From an uncultured bacterium (GTDB taxonomy: Bacteria; Bacteroidota; Bacteroidia; Bacteroidales; Bacteroidaceae), in contig CALZUQ010000002.1 in NCBI GenBank assembly GCA_945829425.1, forward strand, positions 1-64,000: a DNA stretch of 64,000 nucleotides. The letters are read 5' to 3'. Numbering within the stretch: the stretch's first letter is position 1; every line of letters begins with the position of its first letter. Shown here piece after piece: positions 53,209 through 63,188 of the stretch. The position numbers were made by a program, and so were the translations under genes. The notes under the pieces are model-generated. The model was given only the letters and a program-made list of their open reading frames with translations, made no database searches and had not been told where the DNA came from.

Positions 53209-54522
53209 TTAATCTTTTTCTGTTATTAGGAGAATATGCCGCTTGCCGACTGTTGTGGCAAAGATATATGTCTCGCCGCCGTCCTTTAAGCCGGTCTCTG
53301 AGTTAAGGCGTTTCTTTAGCTGGGCAGCGGAAAGAGGAAAATTACGCACGGCGACATTGGCGTGGGTAATGCCTGAGAGACAACGTCTTAACTCCTTGCG
53401 GTTAAGCGAACAGATAGCCTTGATACGGAACGTACGGCAAGGAAAAGGGCGTGGCGGGACACCCTCAGTAAGGAAGAGGTGGCTGTTCTTTTCTATTCCA
53501 CGTAACGCAAAGCTGCAGCAAAGGTCGCCAAAGCATCCGGCCTTCATAATCGAGGCGTTAGGGACGCAGAGCGTCATGCCTTCTGCCGGCATGGCGTATT
53601 CCGGCAGTGGAGCGTCGGAGACGAGTGGTGTCACGAACACCTCGTCGTCATTGGTGCAGAATACCTTCGTCTCATGAACCCTCTCACTCATGCCGTCGTC
53701 GACAAGCTTGTCAACCTCTGCGTCGCCGGCTATTACGAGCAGCGTCTCCTTACACTCGTTCTTTACCGAGAGGATATGCACCTCACAGACACCCGGGAGT
53801 TGGCGGCACGCCTCGCGGTGGTCGAGCATTGGCGACAGTTTTATAATAATCCACCGTGCATGGCTCTTCAGGGAAGGAAGGAGGCTTACGACATCGGGTG
53901 AGCAGTCGGATATGGCGTAGGTCTTCATGCCGTTGACGTCGCGGCGGGCTGGGTCAAGGTATATCACGCCGTAGGTCTCTTGCGTTGTCTCAAGGAAATG
54001 CTCTGTGGTATCGTGGCATACGCTGATGTTCTCTCTTCCGAGAATGTGGAAGTTATGACGGGCGATATCACAGAGATACTCCTGCCGCTCAACGTATGTC
54101 GCTGCACCGCACGCCATGCTCATATACGACAGGTCTACGCCGAAGCCGCCCGTGAGGTCCGCCATGCTTGCCAATGCCTTTCCTCTCATGTCCGGCGTTA
54201 CGTGGTTATAAGTATCCAATGTCTCGTCACCATGATATGAAGAGGATATGCCATAGCAGAGCCTGACAAGGAGGTTGCGCTTATATTCCGCTGTCTTTTC
54301 GTTAGAGCATTGCTCTAAGGAGATATGTTTCGGAAAGACTATGCCTTCATGCTCCGCCCAGAGCGGTATCTTCTCCAAGGCTCTCTGCCTTCCGTCTATC
54401 TGCTCAAGGGCGAAGGTGAGGTCAATGTCTTTAATGCCCTGATATTTCAGTGCCAGGGTCTTGACGTCGTCGTTGCGGTGTGCGGTGATGAAAGCCGCCG
54501 TTTCGGGAGAGATATGTATCAT
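53209..54522 (-). CDS. Class I SAM-dependent methyltransferase with THUMP-like domain (PG_1098 family)
   Basis: 437 residues from ATG 54522; an upstream in-frame start at 54573 falls inside the -7 promoter element. SAM-binding motif I MADLTGGFGVDLSYM, acidic loop YVERQEYLCDIARHN, and catalytic-loop region IYLDPARRD. The N-terminal helical segment and C-terminal ferredoxin-like/THUMP-like domain fit the PG_1098 family of RNA methyltransferase-like proteins. Target base unknown. Confidence 0.8.
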   Translation of the reverse strand: MIHISPETAAFITAHRNDDVKTLALKYQGIKDIDLTFALEQIDGRQRALEKIPLWAEHEGIVFPKHISLEQCSNEKTAEYKRNLLVRLCYGISSSYHGDETLDTYNHVTPDMRGKALASMADLTGGFGVDLSYMSMACGAATYVERQEYLCDIARHNFHILGRENISVCHDTTEHFLETTQETYGVIYLDPARRDVNGMKTYAISDCSPDVVSLLPSLKSHARWIIIKLSPMLDHREACRQLPGVCEVHILSVKNECKETLLVIAGDAEVDKLVDDGMSERVHETKVFCTNDDEVFVTPLVSDAPLPEYAMPAEGMTLCVPNASIMKAGCFGDLCCSFALRGIEKNSHLFLTEGVPPRPFPCRTFRIKAICSLNRKELRRCLSGITHANVAVRNFPLSAAQLKKRLNSETGLKDGGETYIFATTVGKRHILLITEKD

Positions 54523-54570
54523 TTTTCTGGGGATAACGGATAATTTGGTGTGTTCTGCCAATTCAAAATA

Positions 54571-54578
54571 CAAAGGTA
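54571..54578 (-). promoter_or_regulatory. -7 promoter element of the THUMP-like methyltransferase
   Basis: TACCTTTG on the minus strand, about 50 bp upstream of ATG 54522. Confidence 0.5.
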
Positions 54579-54714
54579 ATCATTTTTTCAGAAAATGCAA
54601 CATAATGTCTTTATTCTTTCATTCTCTGACCCTCGTTATGCCTCATGTCATCTGAAAAAAGAATAAAATTGAAGTTATTTGATGAAAGAATGTCACAGAT
54701 TAAGAATAATTTTG

Positions 54715-54722
54715 TAACTTTG
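54715..54722 (+). promoter_or_regulatory. -7 promoter element of ruvB
   Basis: TAACTTTG, 72 bp upstream of the ruvB start. Confidence 0.55.
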
Positions 54723-54793
54723 CGCAAAATATCTCCCATGCCATACTGACACAACGTGGCACACAATGCTGACGAAAGTAAAAAAGACAACCA

Positions 54794-55828
54794 ATGAGTG
54801 AAGAATTTGACATACACAAGCCGGAGCAACGACCGTCGGAAAAAGATTTCGAGAACGCACTGCGACCGTTGACGTTCAACGATTTCACCGGACAGCCAAA
54901 GGTGGTCGAAAACCTCAGTGTTTTCGTTGAGGCGGCGAAATACCGTGGCGAGCCGTTAGACCATACCTTGCTACACGGTCCTCCGGGACTTGGCAAGACG
55001 ACGTTGTCTAACATCATTGCCAACGAACTCGGCGTGGGCTTCAAGATTACCTCAGGACCTGTCCTCGACAAGCCCGGCGACCTCGCTGGAATTCTTACGT
55101 CGTTAGAGCCGAACGATGTCCTCTTCATCGACGAGATACACCGACTCAGCCCTGTCGTAGAGGAATATCTTTATTCTGCCATGGAGGACTATCGTATAGA
55201 CATAATGATTGACAAAGGACCTTCCGCGCGTTCTATACAGATTGACCTCAACCCCTTTACTCTTGTCGGTGCAACGACGCGCTCAGGATTGCTCACAGCT
55301 CCGCTGAGGGCACGCTTCGGCATAAACATGCACTTGGAGTATTATGACCCGGCGACGCTGATGAAAATCATACGCCGATCGGCACGCATCCTGCAGGTGC
55401 CTATTTCTGACAAGGCTGCCATGGAGATTGCACGACGATCGCGAGGCACGCCACGTATAGCCAACGCACTGCTGCGGCGTGTACGCGACTTTGCACAGGT
55501 GAAGGGTAATGGTGCCATTGACACGGCGATTGCTGAGATGTCACTCTCGGCTCTTAACATAGACTCTTACGGGCTCGACGAGATAGACAACAAGATACTC
55601 ACCGTGATAATAGACAAGTTCCAGGGCGGACCGGTAGGAATCTCTACCATAGCCACGGCGATAGGAGAAGATGCGGGAACCGTAGAGGAGGTCTACGAGC
55701 CGTATCTCATCATGGAGGGATTTATGAAGCGTACGCCACGTGGGCGTGTGCTTACCGAACTGGCTTATCGTCATCTTGGCCGCAATATGTACACCTCTAA
55801 CGGAGCAGGGCCAACACTCTTCGATTGA
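54794..55828 (+). CDS. ruvB: Holliday junction branch migration ATPase RuvB
   Basis: 344 residues, standard length. Walker [13 protein letters not shown], Walker [12 protein letters not shown], sensor [18 protein letters not shown] and C-terminal winged helix with [21 protein letters not shown]. Hexameric motor that drives branch migration with RuvA. Followed by coaD after 90 bp, which include a run of nine C (55854-55862). Confidence 0.98.
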   Translation: MSEEFDIHKPEQRPSEKDFENALRPLTFNDFTGQPKVVENLSVFVEAAKYRGEPLDHTLLHGPPGLGKTTLSNIIANELGVGFKITSGPVLDKPGDLAGILTSLEPNDVLFIDEIHRLSPVVEEYLYSAMEDYRIDIMIDKGPSARSIQIDLNPFTLVGATTRSGLLTAPLRARFGINMHLEYYDPATLMKIIRRSARILQVPISDKAAMEIARRSRGTPRIANALLRRVRDFAQVKGNGAIDTAIAEMSLSALNIDSYGLDEIDNKILTVIIDKFQGGPVGISTIATAIGEDAGTVEEVYEPYLIMEGFMKRTPRGRVLTELAYRHLGRNMYTSNGAGPTLFD

Positions 55829-55918
55829 ACGCATTGCGCACCGAGAGCCCATACCCCCCCCCTAACAATATATAACGTTAGCTTCTGTTGTCATTCGATT
55901 AATGCAGAAAAGATTGAT

Positions 55919-56365
55919 ATGATAGGAATATTCACAGGCAGTTTCGACCCTTACACCATAGGTCACGACGACATTCTCCGGCGTGCGCTCCCTCTCTTCT
56001 CACGTGTCGTTATAGGAGTAGGTGTTAACGAGCATAAGAAATATATGTTCTCTATGAAGGAGAGGTGTGAGGCGATAGCGCGTATATACTCTGACGAGAC
56101 AAAGGTGGAGGTAAAGGAATACTCTGACCTCACGGTAGACTTTGCACGTCGTGAGGGTGCTTCGTACATCATAAAGGGTGTGCGAAGCATAAAAGACTTT
56201 GAGTATGAGAGGGAACAGGCGGAAATAAACAGGCAGCTTACCGGAATTGAGACACTCCTCCTTTTCTCAGACCCTCGCTATTCAAGTCTCTCTTCATCTG
56301 TCGTTAGGGAACTGATGCACTTTGGTCAGGATGTCTCCTCCTTCCTCCCTCAGCCAGTCAAATAA
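55919..56365 (+). CDS. coaD: Phosphopantetheine adenylyltransferase
   Basis: 148 residues. Nucleotidyltransferase motif GIFTGSFDPYTIGHDDIL at the N-terminus with the conserved His, IIKGVRSIKDFEYE in the middle and the C-terminal S-S-S-V-R-E segment (SSLSSSVVRELMHFG). It transfers AMP from ATP to 4'-phosphopantetheine in CoA synthesis. Confidence 0.96.
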   Translation: MIGIFTGSFDPYTIGHDDILRRALPLFSRVVIGVGVNEHKKYMFSMKERCEAIARIYSDETKVEVKEYSDLTVDFARREGASYIIKGVRSIKDFEYEREQAEINRQLTGIETLLLFSDPRYSSLSSSVVRELMHFGQDVSSFLPQPVK

Positions 56366-57058
56366 TTCTTTTTCTCTTGCCCGCTCTCTATCCCTTTTTT
56401 CGTCGTGTTGTCATAATCTGTCTTGGCACTTAGTCTATATCTTTTGTCGCTCTCTCTCCTGCTGGCTTTATTGTGTCTTTTATCCTTTAGCTGTCATGTA
56501 GTTTTGTCATGTCGTCATGCGCCAGTTGGAGAAATGGTAAAAAACGGAAAGGCACCCCTTCCTCCTTCCCTTTATCCATTGTGTCGCTTGTCTTCCTCTT
56601 CTCTTTGTTTTTCCTTCTTTCTACAAGAAAAAACGCCCTCAATCCCCCATTTTTTTTATGCCTATAAAAATTTTTTTCTATGCCTATAAAAAAATTTTTT
56701 CATAGGCATGAAGCAAAATTTCTATGGTATAGCAGAATCTCAGCTAAAACTTAATGCTGTTTCACGCTTCCTGTGTAGAGAGTCAATGCACCTTTGTGAA
56801 AAGACAAAATGGTAAATTACGGAATAACATGTTTATCCCAATATATGAAGGAACTGTAAAGGATATTATGTTTTTGTTGTCCTTTACAGTTCCTTCTATC
56901 ATGTTTCCACATTTCCTGTTCCGTTCCGTCACGGTTTTTTCTCTCTTATTGTCACATTTCCTGTTCCACAACAGTTTTCTTTATTCCTGTTTATATGTTT
57001 TCCAATATATACCCAGGTTTTCTCTTCTGTGACATAAGTTTATTATTCCTTTTCTACA
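56366..57058. repeat. 693-bp intergenic region with hairpins and A/T tracts
   Basis: Between convergent coaD and the phosphate transporter. ATGCCTAT appears at 56658-56665 and 56680-56687 followed by A/T tracts, and its complement ATAGGCAT at 56702-56709 closes a hairpin. A perfect 17-bp stem (56847-56863 with 56880-56896, GAAGGAACTGTAAAGGA and complement) surrounds a 16-base loop. CACATTTCCTGTTCC is directly repeated downstream of it. The short frames here are low-complexity and I do not support them as genes. Terminator duties are likely; a small RNA is possible. Confidence 0.5.
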
Positions 57059-59371
57059 TTATTTCGTAGTTTTCTTCTCAGAGAACTTCACATATCCTCT
57101 TACGAGATGTCGTAATGCGCTGAGCATTTCCGAACTCTCCTGTATAATGTTCAGGAAGAGCGTCATAGTCTCAATGTTCAGCTGGTATTTCTGGATGTCG
57201 TCGATAATACGTTTGCGTAAGCGAGAGAGCGTAAGCTGTAAGGTGTTGGCGTCTATACGTATCGTCTCAGCCCCTTCCGTTGTGTTCGCTGCCATCATTT
57301 GTGACGTACGTTTATATAGCTTCTCTACCTCGTTGCGCATATCCGTGAATGCTGACACATACTCTCCGGAGACAGGCGAGAAATTATTCCCTACATGCTC
57401 ACGGCAGGTGTCGCTGAGGCGTTTCAGGCAGTACTGCATCTGCTGTGCAGCGTTAATCATCAGGAAGAACCATGTGTTACGTTCAATGGCGCGTATAGGG
57501 TCTATGCGCCTCAAGCCTATGATATGTCTGCGGCGCTGGCGTTTAATCAGCTTTTTGTTTTCGTCGATATCTACAGAGATGCGTTTCAACGGACGGTATT
57601 CTTCGTGGAAGAAAGACTCTGTTATTGTCTCGTAGGCACGTATACAGAAAAGCAGGTGGTTACAGTTGCATTCCGCAAGATGACGGTTGAGAAGTTTCCA
57701 CGACTCCTCTGGGTTGCGCGAGCGGAGTATGTCGCTGAATATGATGTCAGCCGGTTTCTCTGCTTTCTTTTCCTTATATTTCAGGTTGCTGCGTACAATG
57801 AGGAAGACGGACACCGCTACGGCTATTGCCATGGCTATGAAGCTGCCAAAGTACATGATGTTCGTAATGATATAACATGCCACGAAGGCCACGCCGGCAG
57901 TGATAAACCACCCACCGATGACTGATATGACACCCGTGATACGGAAGACGGCGCTCTCTCTGCCCCATGCGCGGTCGGCGAGCGAAGTACCCATGGCAAC
58001 CATGAACGTGACGTATGTCGTTGAGAGAGGCAGCTTGAGAGACGTGCCGAGGGCTACGAGGAGTCCTGCAAGGACAAGATTTACTGCGGCACGTATATGG
58101 TCGAAGGCGGCACCGGAAGGCAGAAGGGCGGCGTCGGAGTTGAAGCGCGAGTTTATCCAACGCATGGCAGGCTGCGGCAGTGCACAACTGACAACACTGG
58201 AGAGATGTGATGACGAGCGCACTAGGAAGCGTGCTACGGCGGAAGAGCCAAACATTTCGTCGCCTTCATCCTGACGGCTGAGATCTACACTCGTCTTCAC
58301 CACGTTTTGCGCCTTCTTTGAAAAGCACAGCGAGAGAACCATTATCACTCCGGCGGCTATGAGGAAGATGACAGGAGTATTCGCTGTCTCCATAAGGCTC
58401 GTCATATAGAAGGCGTTAGGGTCGCCGTTGCCGTTCGTCATATAATCACGGTAGGATTCAAGACCCGTAAGAGGCACACCGACGAAGTTGACAAGGTCGT
58501 TGCCTGCGAAAGCCATGGCGAGAGCGAAGGTGCCAAGGAGAACCACAAACTTCAGCACTGGCATCTTGAAAGCAGAGAGTACGGTCATGATAACCGAGAA
58601 GCCCGCTATGCCTCCAAAGATAATATACCATGTGTTTGCGTCTATGATAGCCTTTACGTCAGGCGTCATGAACGTCGTAGACTTCAGACCTTTGATAAGC
58701 AGAAACCAGATAATGCCTGTAATGGCTATGCCAGAGAAGATGCCGATTTTCAGCGACGATGTGGTGAGACGTCCCATAGCACCGTCAGAAGATGTCGTCG
58801 TGCCGTTGATGCGGTAGGTGAAGGAGAAAACGATACGGGCTATCCACTGAACTATTGTTCCGAAGACGAAAGCTATGGCGACGCTGAGGAAGATGGCAAG
58901 GATGACGCTGAGAGCCTTCTCTGCATTGAGCATGTCGCCGAGCATAAGAGGAGTGCCGTCAGGCATTGTTGCGCCTGCCACGATATGTATTATGGCTATG
59001 GCGAAAGCGCCGCCGAGAAGTTCGAAGACCATGCTCACCGTCGTGGATGTCGGCATGCCGAGGGAGTTGAAGATATCCAACAGGATAACGTCAGTAACCA
59101 TGACCGCAAGGAAGACGCACATCACGTCATGGAAGGTGAAATACTCTGGTGTCATGATACCATGGCGCGCGACATCCATCATGCCGTTGCTCAACGCGGC
59201 ACCGGCGAAAACACCTATAGAGGCTATGAGGACAATAGTGCGGAAACGTGCAACCTTGGCTCCTATTGCGGAGTTGAGAAAGTTTACGGCGTCGTTGCTC
59301 ACTCCTACTACAAGGTCGAAGATGGCGAGGACGATAAGAAAGGCTACTATACCTAAATAGAATAAGTCCAT
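57059..59371 (-). CDS. pit: PiT-family inorganic phosphate transporter with PhoU-like C-terminus
   Basis: 770 residues. Two PiT half-signatures: VGVSNDAVNFLNSAIGAKVARFR near the N-terminus, and the repeat around LSTTYVTFMVAMGTSLADRAWG. About 10-12 membrane helices up to residue about 540. The last 210 or so residues are soluble and helical (ECNCNHLLFCIRAYETITESFF; MRNEVEKLYKRTSQMM), resembling PhoU, so transport and phosphate-status sensing may be linked in one chain. It begins 17 bp after the porin gene, so the two form an operon. Confidence 0.93.
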   Translation of the reverse strand: MDLFYLGIVAFLIVLAIFDLVVGVSNDAVNFLNSAIGAKVARFRTIVLIASIGVFAGAALSNGMMDVARHGIMTPEYFTFHDVMCVFLAVMVTDVILLDIFNSLGMPTSTTVSMVFELLGGAFAIAIIHIVAGATMPDGTPLMLGDMLNAEKALSVILAIFLSVAIAFVFGTIVQWIARIVFSFTYRINGTTTSSDGAMGRLTTSSLKIGIFSGIAITGIIWFLLIKGLKSTTFMTPDVKAIIDANTWYIIFGGIAGFSVIMTVLSAFKMPVLKFVVLLGTFALAMAFAGNDLVNFVGVPLTGLESYRDYMTNGNGDPNAFYMTSLMETANTPVIFLIAAGVIMVLSLCFSKKAQNVVKTSVDLSRQDEGDEMFGSSAVARFLVRSSSHLSSVVSCALPQPAMRWINSRFNSDAALLPSGAAFDHIRAAVNLVLAGLLVALGTSLKLPLSTTYVTFMVAMGTSLADRAWGRESAVFRITGVISVIGGWFITAGVAFVACYIITNIMYFGSFIAMAIAVAVSVFLIVRSNLKYKEKKAEKPADIIFSDILRSRNPEESWKLLNRHLAECNCNHLLFCIRAYETITESFFHEEYRPLKRISVDIDENKKLIKRQRRRHIIGLRRIDPIRAIERNTWFFLMINAAQQMQYCLKRLSDTCREHVGNNFSPVSGEYVSAFTDMRNEVEKLYKRTSQMMAANTTEGAETIRIDANTLQLTLSRLRKRIIDDIQKYQLNIETMTLFLNIIQESSEMLSALRHLVRGYVKFSEKKTTK

Positions 59372-59388
59372 ATATGTTATAATTTATG

Positions 59389-60570
59389 TTAGAAACGTAT
59401 TGCTATCTCACAGACAATCTTGTCCAGCTCGCTCTCCTTAGGCTTGGCGTCGCCAGGATACCAGTAACGCTCGTAGTTGAGGCGTATGTCTGTAGGAAAC
59501 ACCTTGTTGGCTACATGAAACGTAGCGCCGAGAGTCATGCGGTGACGTTCAAAGTCTGACAACGCAAGGCGTGACGTGGGTTGTCCCGAGGAATCCTTCA
59601 CAAAGCCGGACTTGCCGTCGGTATGGTCGCCGAGATAGTCATAGCGGGCAAGGAGACTGACTCCGTCAAAGAAATAGTCTCTCTCCTTTCTCGTGCTGCG
59701 GAAGGGAATACGGTATATTGCCATAGAGTTGATGCACGAGCAGTCGTCAAAGACATTGTCCGAATAATGCTTGCGCAGGTATTCCGCCTCGACGTGCAGT
59801 GACTTGCTGTGCCAGTAGGCTCCGATGTCAAACGACGTGTACTCCGCCTGACGCTCGGCAAAGGCGGTGTGCTGTATGCTCGGAACAATGGCTATGCCTT
59901 CAACAGGATAGAACAGCATGCGCACGGAATAGTTACAGTCAGAGTGCCATGCCGTCTTTTGGTTGTTGATGTTCGAACCGTTGAACAAACCGCCCGAGAG
60001 GCTTAACAATGGGCGCTTGCCTTCACCGGAAGGAGTCAGGAACGTATATCCCGCGAGTATGCCGACGTCACGCACGTCGCCAGCCTGTTTGGCTATGAAC
60101 GAGCGGTTGGCAAAATACTGCTCTGAGGGGTTACGGTGAGCGTCGATGCTGAAAGGCAGACGTTGCTGACCTACGCTGATGCTGAGGTTAGGCGTCGCGA
60201 GAATGCCTACCCAGCAGTCTTTCATCTTTATCTCTGTCTCGTCCTGAAGGTCTACCTCAACCTTGTACGAAGAACGCAGGGGAAGGGCACCGGAAAGGCT
60301 TATGCGCGCATTGCGCACCTCAAAGCGTTCTGCGTCAAGCTCAGGCTCATACTCGTATTTACCTCGCAAAATGCCTCGTAGCTTTGGCTTGTATTTCTCT
60401 TTCAAAGACTCTTCGCTCGTGTCGTCTTTTCCGCCGTTGTCTACGGCGAGGGCTTCCTCAAGTCTTGCTATACGTTCCTCAAGGCTCTGGCCTCTGACTG
60501 CTGTCGGGAGGCTCAAGCCCAAAAGGAGAATGGCGGCTGACATCGTGATGGTTCGTTCTTTAAATCTCAT
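59389..60570 (-). CDS. Phosphate-selective porin (OprO/OprP-like)
   Basis: 393 residues. Signal peptide (MRFKERTITMSAAILLLGLSLPTAVRG), a short coiled coil (QSLEERIARLEEALAVDN) of the trimeric-porin type, then a 16-strand-like beta barrel (YKVEVDLQDETEIKMKDCWVG; VGQQRLPFSIDAHRNPSEQYFANRSF; DVRDVGILAGYTF) ending in the aromatic CEIAIRF. It should pass phosphate through the outer membrane to the co-transcribed PiT system. The leader is about 190 nt and holds a small hairpin GGTGTA-GTGT-TACACC (60615-60630). Confidence 0.88.
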   Translation of the reverse strand: MRFKERTITMSAAILLLGLSLPTAVRGQSLEERIARLEEALAVDNGGKDDTSEESLKEKYKPKLRGILRGKYEYEPELDAERFEVRNARISLSGALPLRSSYKVEVDLQDETEIKMKDCWVGILATPNLSISVGQQRLPFSIDAHRNPSEQYFANRSFIAKQAGDVRDVGILAGYTFLTPSGEGKRPLLSLSGGLFNGSNINNQKTAWHSDCNYSVRMLFYPVEGIAIVPSIQHTAFAERQAEYTSFDIGAYWHSKSLHVEAEYLRKHYSDNVFDDCSCINSMAIYRIPFRSTRKERDYFFDGVSLLARYDYLGDHTDGKSGFVKDSSGQPTSRLALSDFERHRMTLGATFHVANKVFPTDIRLNYERYWYPGDAKPKESELDKIVCEIAIRF

Positions 60571-60773
60571 GATGGTTTTCGTATTGTTGTACTGATAAAA
60601 ACACTGCTCGTAATGGTGTAGTGTTACACCTTATTATATTTATATATGGCCTGATCTGCTTATCTTTCTCACACTCTGCAAGACTGACTTCTTGTGTCTG
60701 CGATTGGCTGCTTTTGCCCATGCTCTGAGGACTGCTTGCGTATTTCTGCACGACGCATACTGCATTACGGGTG

Positions 60774-60830
60774 CAAAGGTAAGCCTGCGGTATTTCCCGT
60801 ATATTACATATATGTTACAATTTTGTTACA
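60774..60830 (-). promoter_or_regulatory. Promoter and three-repeat PhoB-type box of the porin-PiT operon
   Basis: The -7 element TACCTTTG lies on the minus strand (60781-60774) with no -33 TTTG, as expected for an activator-dependent promoter. Three TTACA pentamers (plus-strand view) at 60804-60808, 60815-60819 and 60826-60830 have an exact 11-bp period. On the minus strand they read TGTAAC-A/T-rich-TGTAAC-A/T-rich-TGTAAT, close to the classical pho-box layout. Confidence 0.7.
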
Positions 60831-61029
60831 TCTGACGTGGGAGGAACAAGCCTTGCCATTATGCTATTGCTCCTAACTGCTGTTCTCTTTTATCCCTAAT
60901 ATGAGGAATGCTCTCCCTTTTCTTGCTTTTTGTAGGCAGAAAAAGCCCTTTTTGTTTATTTAGATTAAAAAAACATGCGGTTCAACAAAAAAAATCTCTA
61001 AAAAATTCGTAGATAATTATTTTTTGTTG

Positions 61030-61037
61030 TACCTTTG
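61030..61037 (+). promoter_or_regulatory. -7 promoter element of glmS
   Basis: TACCTTTG, with a TTCG near-match to -33 at 20-base spacing (61006-61009). The leader before ATG 61161 is about 115 nt. The 60831-61029 stretch holds only A/T-rich sequence. Confidence 0.6.
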
Positions 61038-61160
61038 CCAAATAAAAGCCATTTCGTTTCATTGTCTTTCTGAAAGAGACAGAAAAACGGTTGGCAGAAA
61101 CGATACTATCACGGTCGTAGTTAAAAACAGTAAAATAACTTAAATAGAAATAGGTATATT

Positions 61161-63035
61161 ATGTGCGGTATTGTAGGATACATAGGAGACAAGCAGGCAG
61201 CACCAATACTCATCAAAGGGTTGCATCAGTTGGAATATCGTGGATATGACTCTGCTGGCATAGCTTTGAATAATGGTGACGGAGCTGACTTCGACATATA
61301 TAAGGAGAAAGGAAAGGTAAGCAACCTTGAAGAGAGCGTGGTGGCTAACAAACCAACGGCTACTGTGGGAATAGGACATACACGATGGGCTACTCACGGC
61401 GAGCCCTCGACGTTGAACGCTCACCCGCATCTCGCCATGAGCACAGAGGTGGTGCTTGTGCATAACGGCATAATAGAGAACTATAAGGAGCTGAAGGAAC
61501 AGCTCGAAGAGAAAGGATATACCTTCGTAAGCCAGACAGATACCGAGGTGCTCGTAAACCTCGTCGACTACTGCTACCAGAAAAACGGGAAACACCTACG
61601 TAACGCAGTGCTTCAGGCGCTAAACCATGCCATAGGGGCATACGCCATAGCAGTAATGGAGAAAAAAGACAATGGGCATATCGTCTGTGCAAGGAAGGCT
61701 TCACCACTCGTAATAGGTGTAGGAGAGGAGAACAAGGAGTTCTTCATCGGAAGCGACGCAACACCTATGGTGGAATATACAAAGAAGGTGATATACCTCG
61801 ACGATGAGCAAATCGCTGACGTAAGGCTCGGAAAAGATGTTGGCATAGTGAACCTCGACAAGTCAAGGGCAGATGTCAACGTCAAAGAGATTGATCTCGA
61901 CATCTCTGCGCTTAGCAAGGGCGGCTACCCGCACTATATGCTTAAGGAGATTTTCGACCAGCCACAATGTATACGCGACTGTATGCGTGGACGTGTCGTA
62001 AAGGTGAAGGGAGACAAGGGCGGAGTGCATTATGAGGTGCATCTCTCAGCATTGAAAAACTTCAAGTCAAAGCTGATACGTGCACGCCACGTAATAATCG
62101 TAGCATGTGGAACATCATGGCACGCCGGACTCATAGGTAAGCAGATAATAGAGCAGATGTGCCGCATAAGGGTGGAGGTAGAGTATGCCAGTGAGTTCAG
62201 ATACCGTAATCCCGTAATAGAAAAAGACGACGTGGTGATAGCTATAAGCCAGAGCGGAGAGACGGCAGATACATTGGCGGCTATACAGTTGGCAAAAGAA
62301 CAGGGCGCTCTGATCTTCGGCATCGTAAACGGAGTAGGAAGCAGCATTGCGCGCGAGAGCGACACAGGCATATACATTCATGTAGGACCGGAAATCGGTG
62401 TGGCGTCAACAAAGGCGTTCACTGGACAGGTAACGGTGCTTGCCATGCTCGGATTGGCGCTCGGCGACGCACTCGGAACAATATCCTGTGAGGAATATCA
62501 GCAGATATGTCATGAGCTGACGCTCCTGCCAGACAAGATGAAGCGCATACTTGAGCATAACAGCGAGATAGAAAACCTCGCATCCTCATACAGATATGCC
62601 AAGAATTTCCTGTATCTCGGAAGAGGATACAACTATCCGGTAGCACTGGAAGGAGCGTTGAAACTCAAGGAGATAAGCTATATCCATGCAGAGGGATATC
62701 CTGCTGCCGAGATGAAGCACGGACCTATAGCACTCGTCGACGCTGAAATGCCTATAGTGTTCATTGCCACACACCATAAGCTATACAAGAAGGTGATAAG
62801 CAATATGCAGGAGGTGCAGAGCCGTAAGGGACGCATCCTCGCCATTGTGACAGAGGGCGATGAAGAGATAAGGAAGATATGCGAGAACGTGATAGAGATA
62901 CCAGAAGTGCTTGAACCTCTCGTGCCGCTTCTCTCGGTCATACCGCTTCAGATGCTTGCATATCACGTAGCGGTAAAGAAAGGGCTGAACGTCGACATGC
63001 CACGAAACCTGGCAAAGTCGGTAACAGTAGAATAA
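61161..63035 (+). CDS. glmS: Glutamine:fructose-6-phosphate aminotransferase (isomerising)
   Basis: 624 residues. The N-terminal Ntn glutaminase starts MCGIVGYIGDKQA (Cys 2 is the nucleophile), with GHTRWATHGEPS and the conserved NGIIENYKELKEQL. Two SIS domains follow (VACGTSWHAGLIGKQ, ISQSGETADTLAAI; FLYLGRGYNYPVALEGALKLKEISYIHAEGYPAAEMKHGPIALVD) and the C-terminal DMPRNLAKSVTVE. It makes glucosamine-6-phosphate for peptidoglycan and surface glycans. A Wzz/Wzc-type gene follows. Confidence 0.97.
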   Translation: MCGIVGYIGDKQAAPILIKGLHQLEYRGYDSAGIALNNGDGADFDIYKEKGKVSNLEESVVANKPTATVGIGHTRWATHGEPSTLNAHPHLAMSTEVVLVHNGIIENYKELKEQLEEKGYTFVSQTDTEVLVNLVDYCYQKNGKHLRNAVLQALNHAIGAYAIAVMEKKDNGHIVCARKASPLVIGVGEENKEFFIGSDATPMVEYTKKVIYLDDEQIADVRLGKDVGIVNLDKSRADVNVKEIDLDISALSKGGYPHYMLKEIFDQPQCIRDCMRGRVVKVKGDKGGVHYEVHLSALKNFKSKLIRARHVIIVACGTSWHAGLIGKQIIEQMCRIRVEVEYASEFRYRNPVIEKDDVVIAISQSGETADTLAAIQLAKEQGALIFGIVNGVGSSIARESDTGIYIHVGPEIGVASTKAFTGQVTVLAMLGLALGDALGTISCEEYQQICHELTLLPDKMKRILEHNSEIENLASSYRYAKNFLYLGRGYNYPVALEGALKLKEISYIHAEGYPAAEMKHGPIALVDAEMPIVFIATHHKLYKKVISNMQEVQSRKGRILAIVTEGDEEIRKICENVIEIPEVLEPLVPLLSVIPLQMLAYHVAVKKGLNVDMPRNLAKSVTVE

Positions 63036-63188
63036 CTGTCCTGCTGTGCTAACCATACCTCTGACACATAAAGACAACCCTCGTCTCATGGGGGCAAACA
63101 TCGCTGAGAGCATAAAGGGCTCCCTCAAAATCAGCAAAACAATAATAAAAATATAGCGATAAATCCTACTTGATAATCAAAATTCTTT

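Noticed and set aside
55854..55862. Run of nine C before coaD as a phase-variable switch
   Set aside because: It lies in the ruvB-coaD gap, far from a recognisable promoter spacer, and coaD is essential; no support for switching.
56423..57032. Two small plus-strand frames (88 and 92 codons) in the coaD-pit gap
   Set aside because: Low-complexity Leu/Ser/Phe translations over hairpins and A/T tracts, no promoter and no recognisable family.
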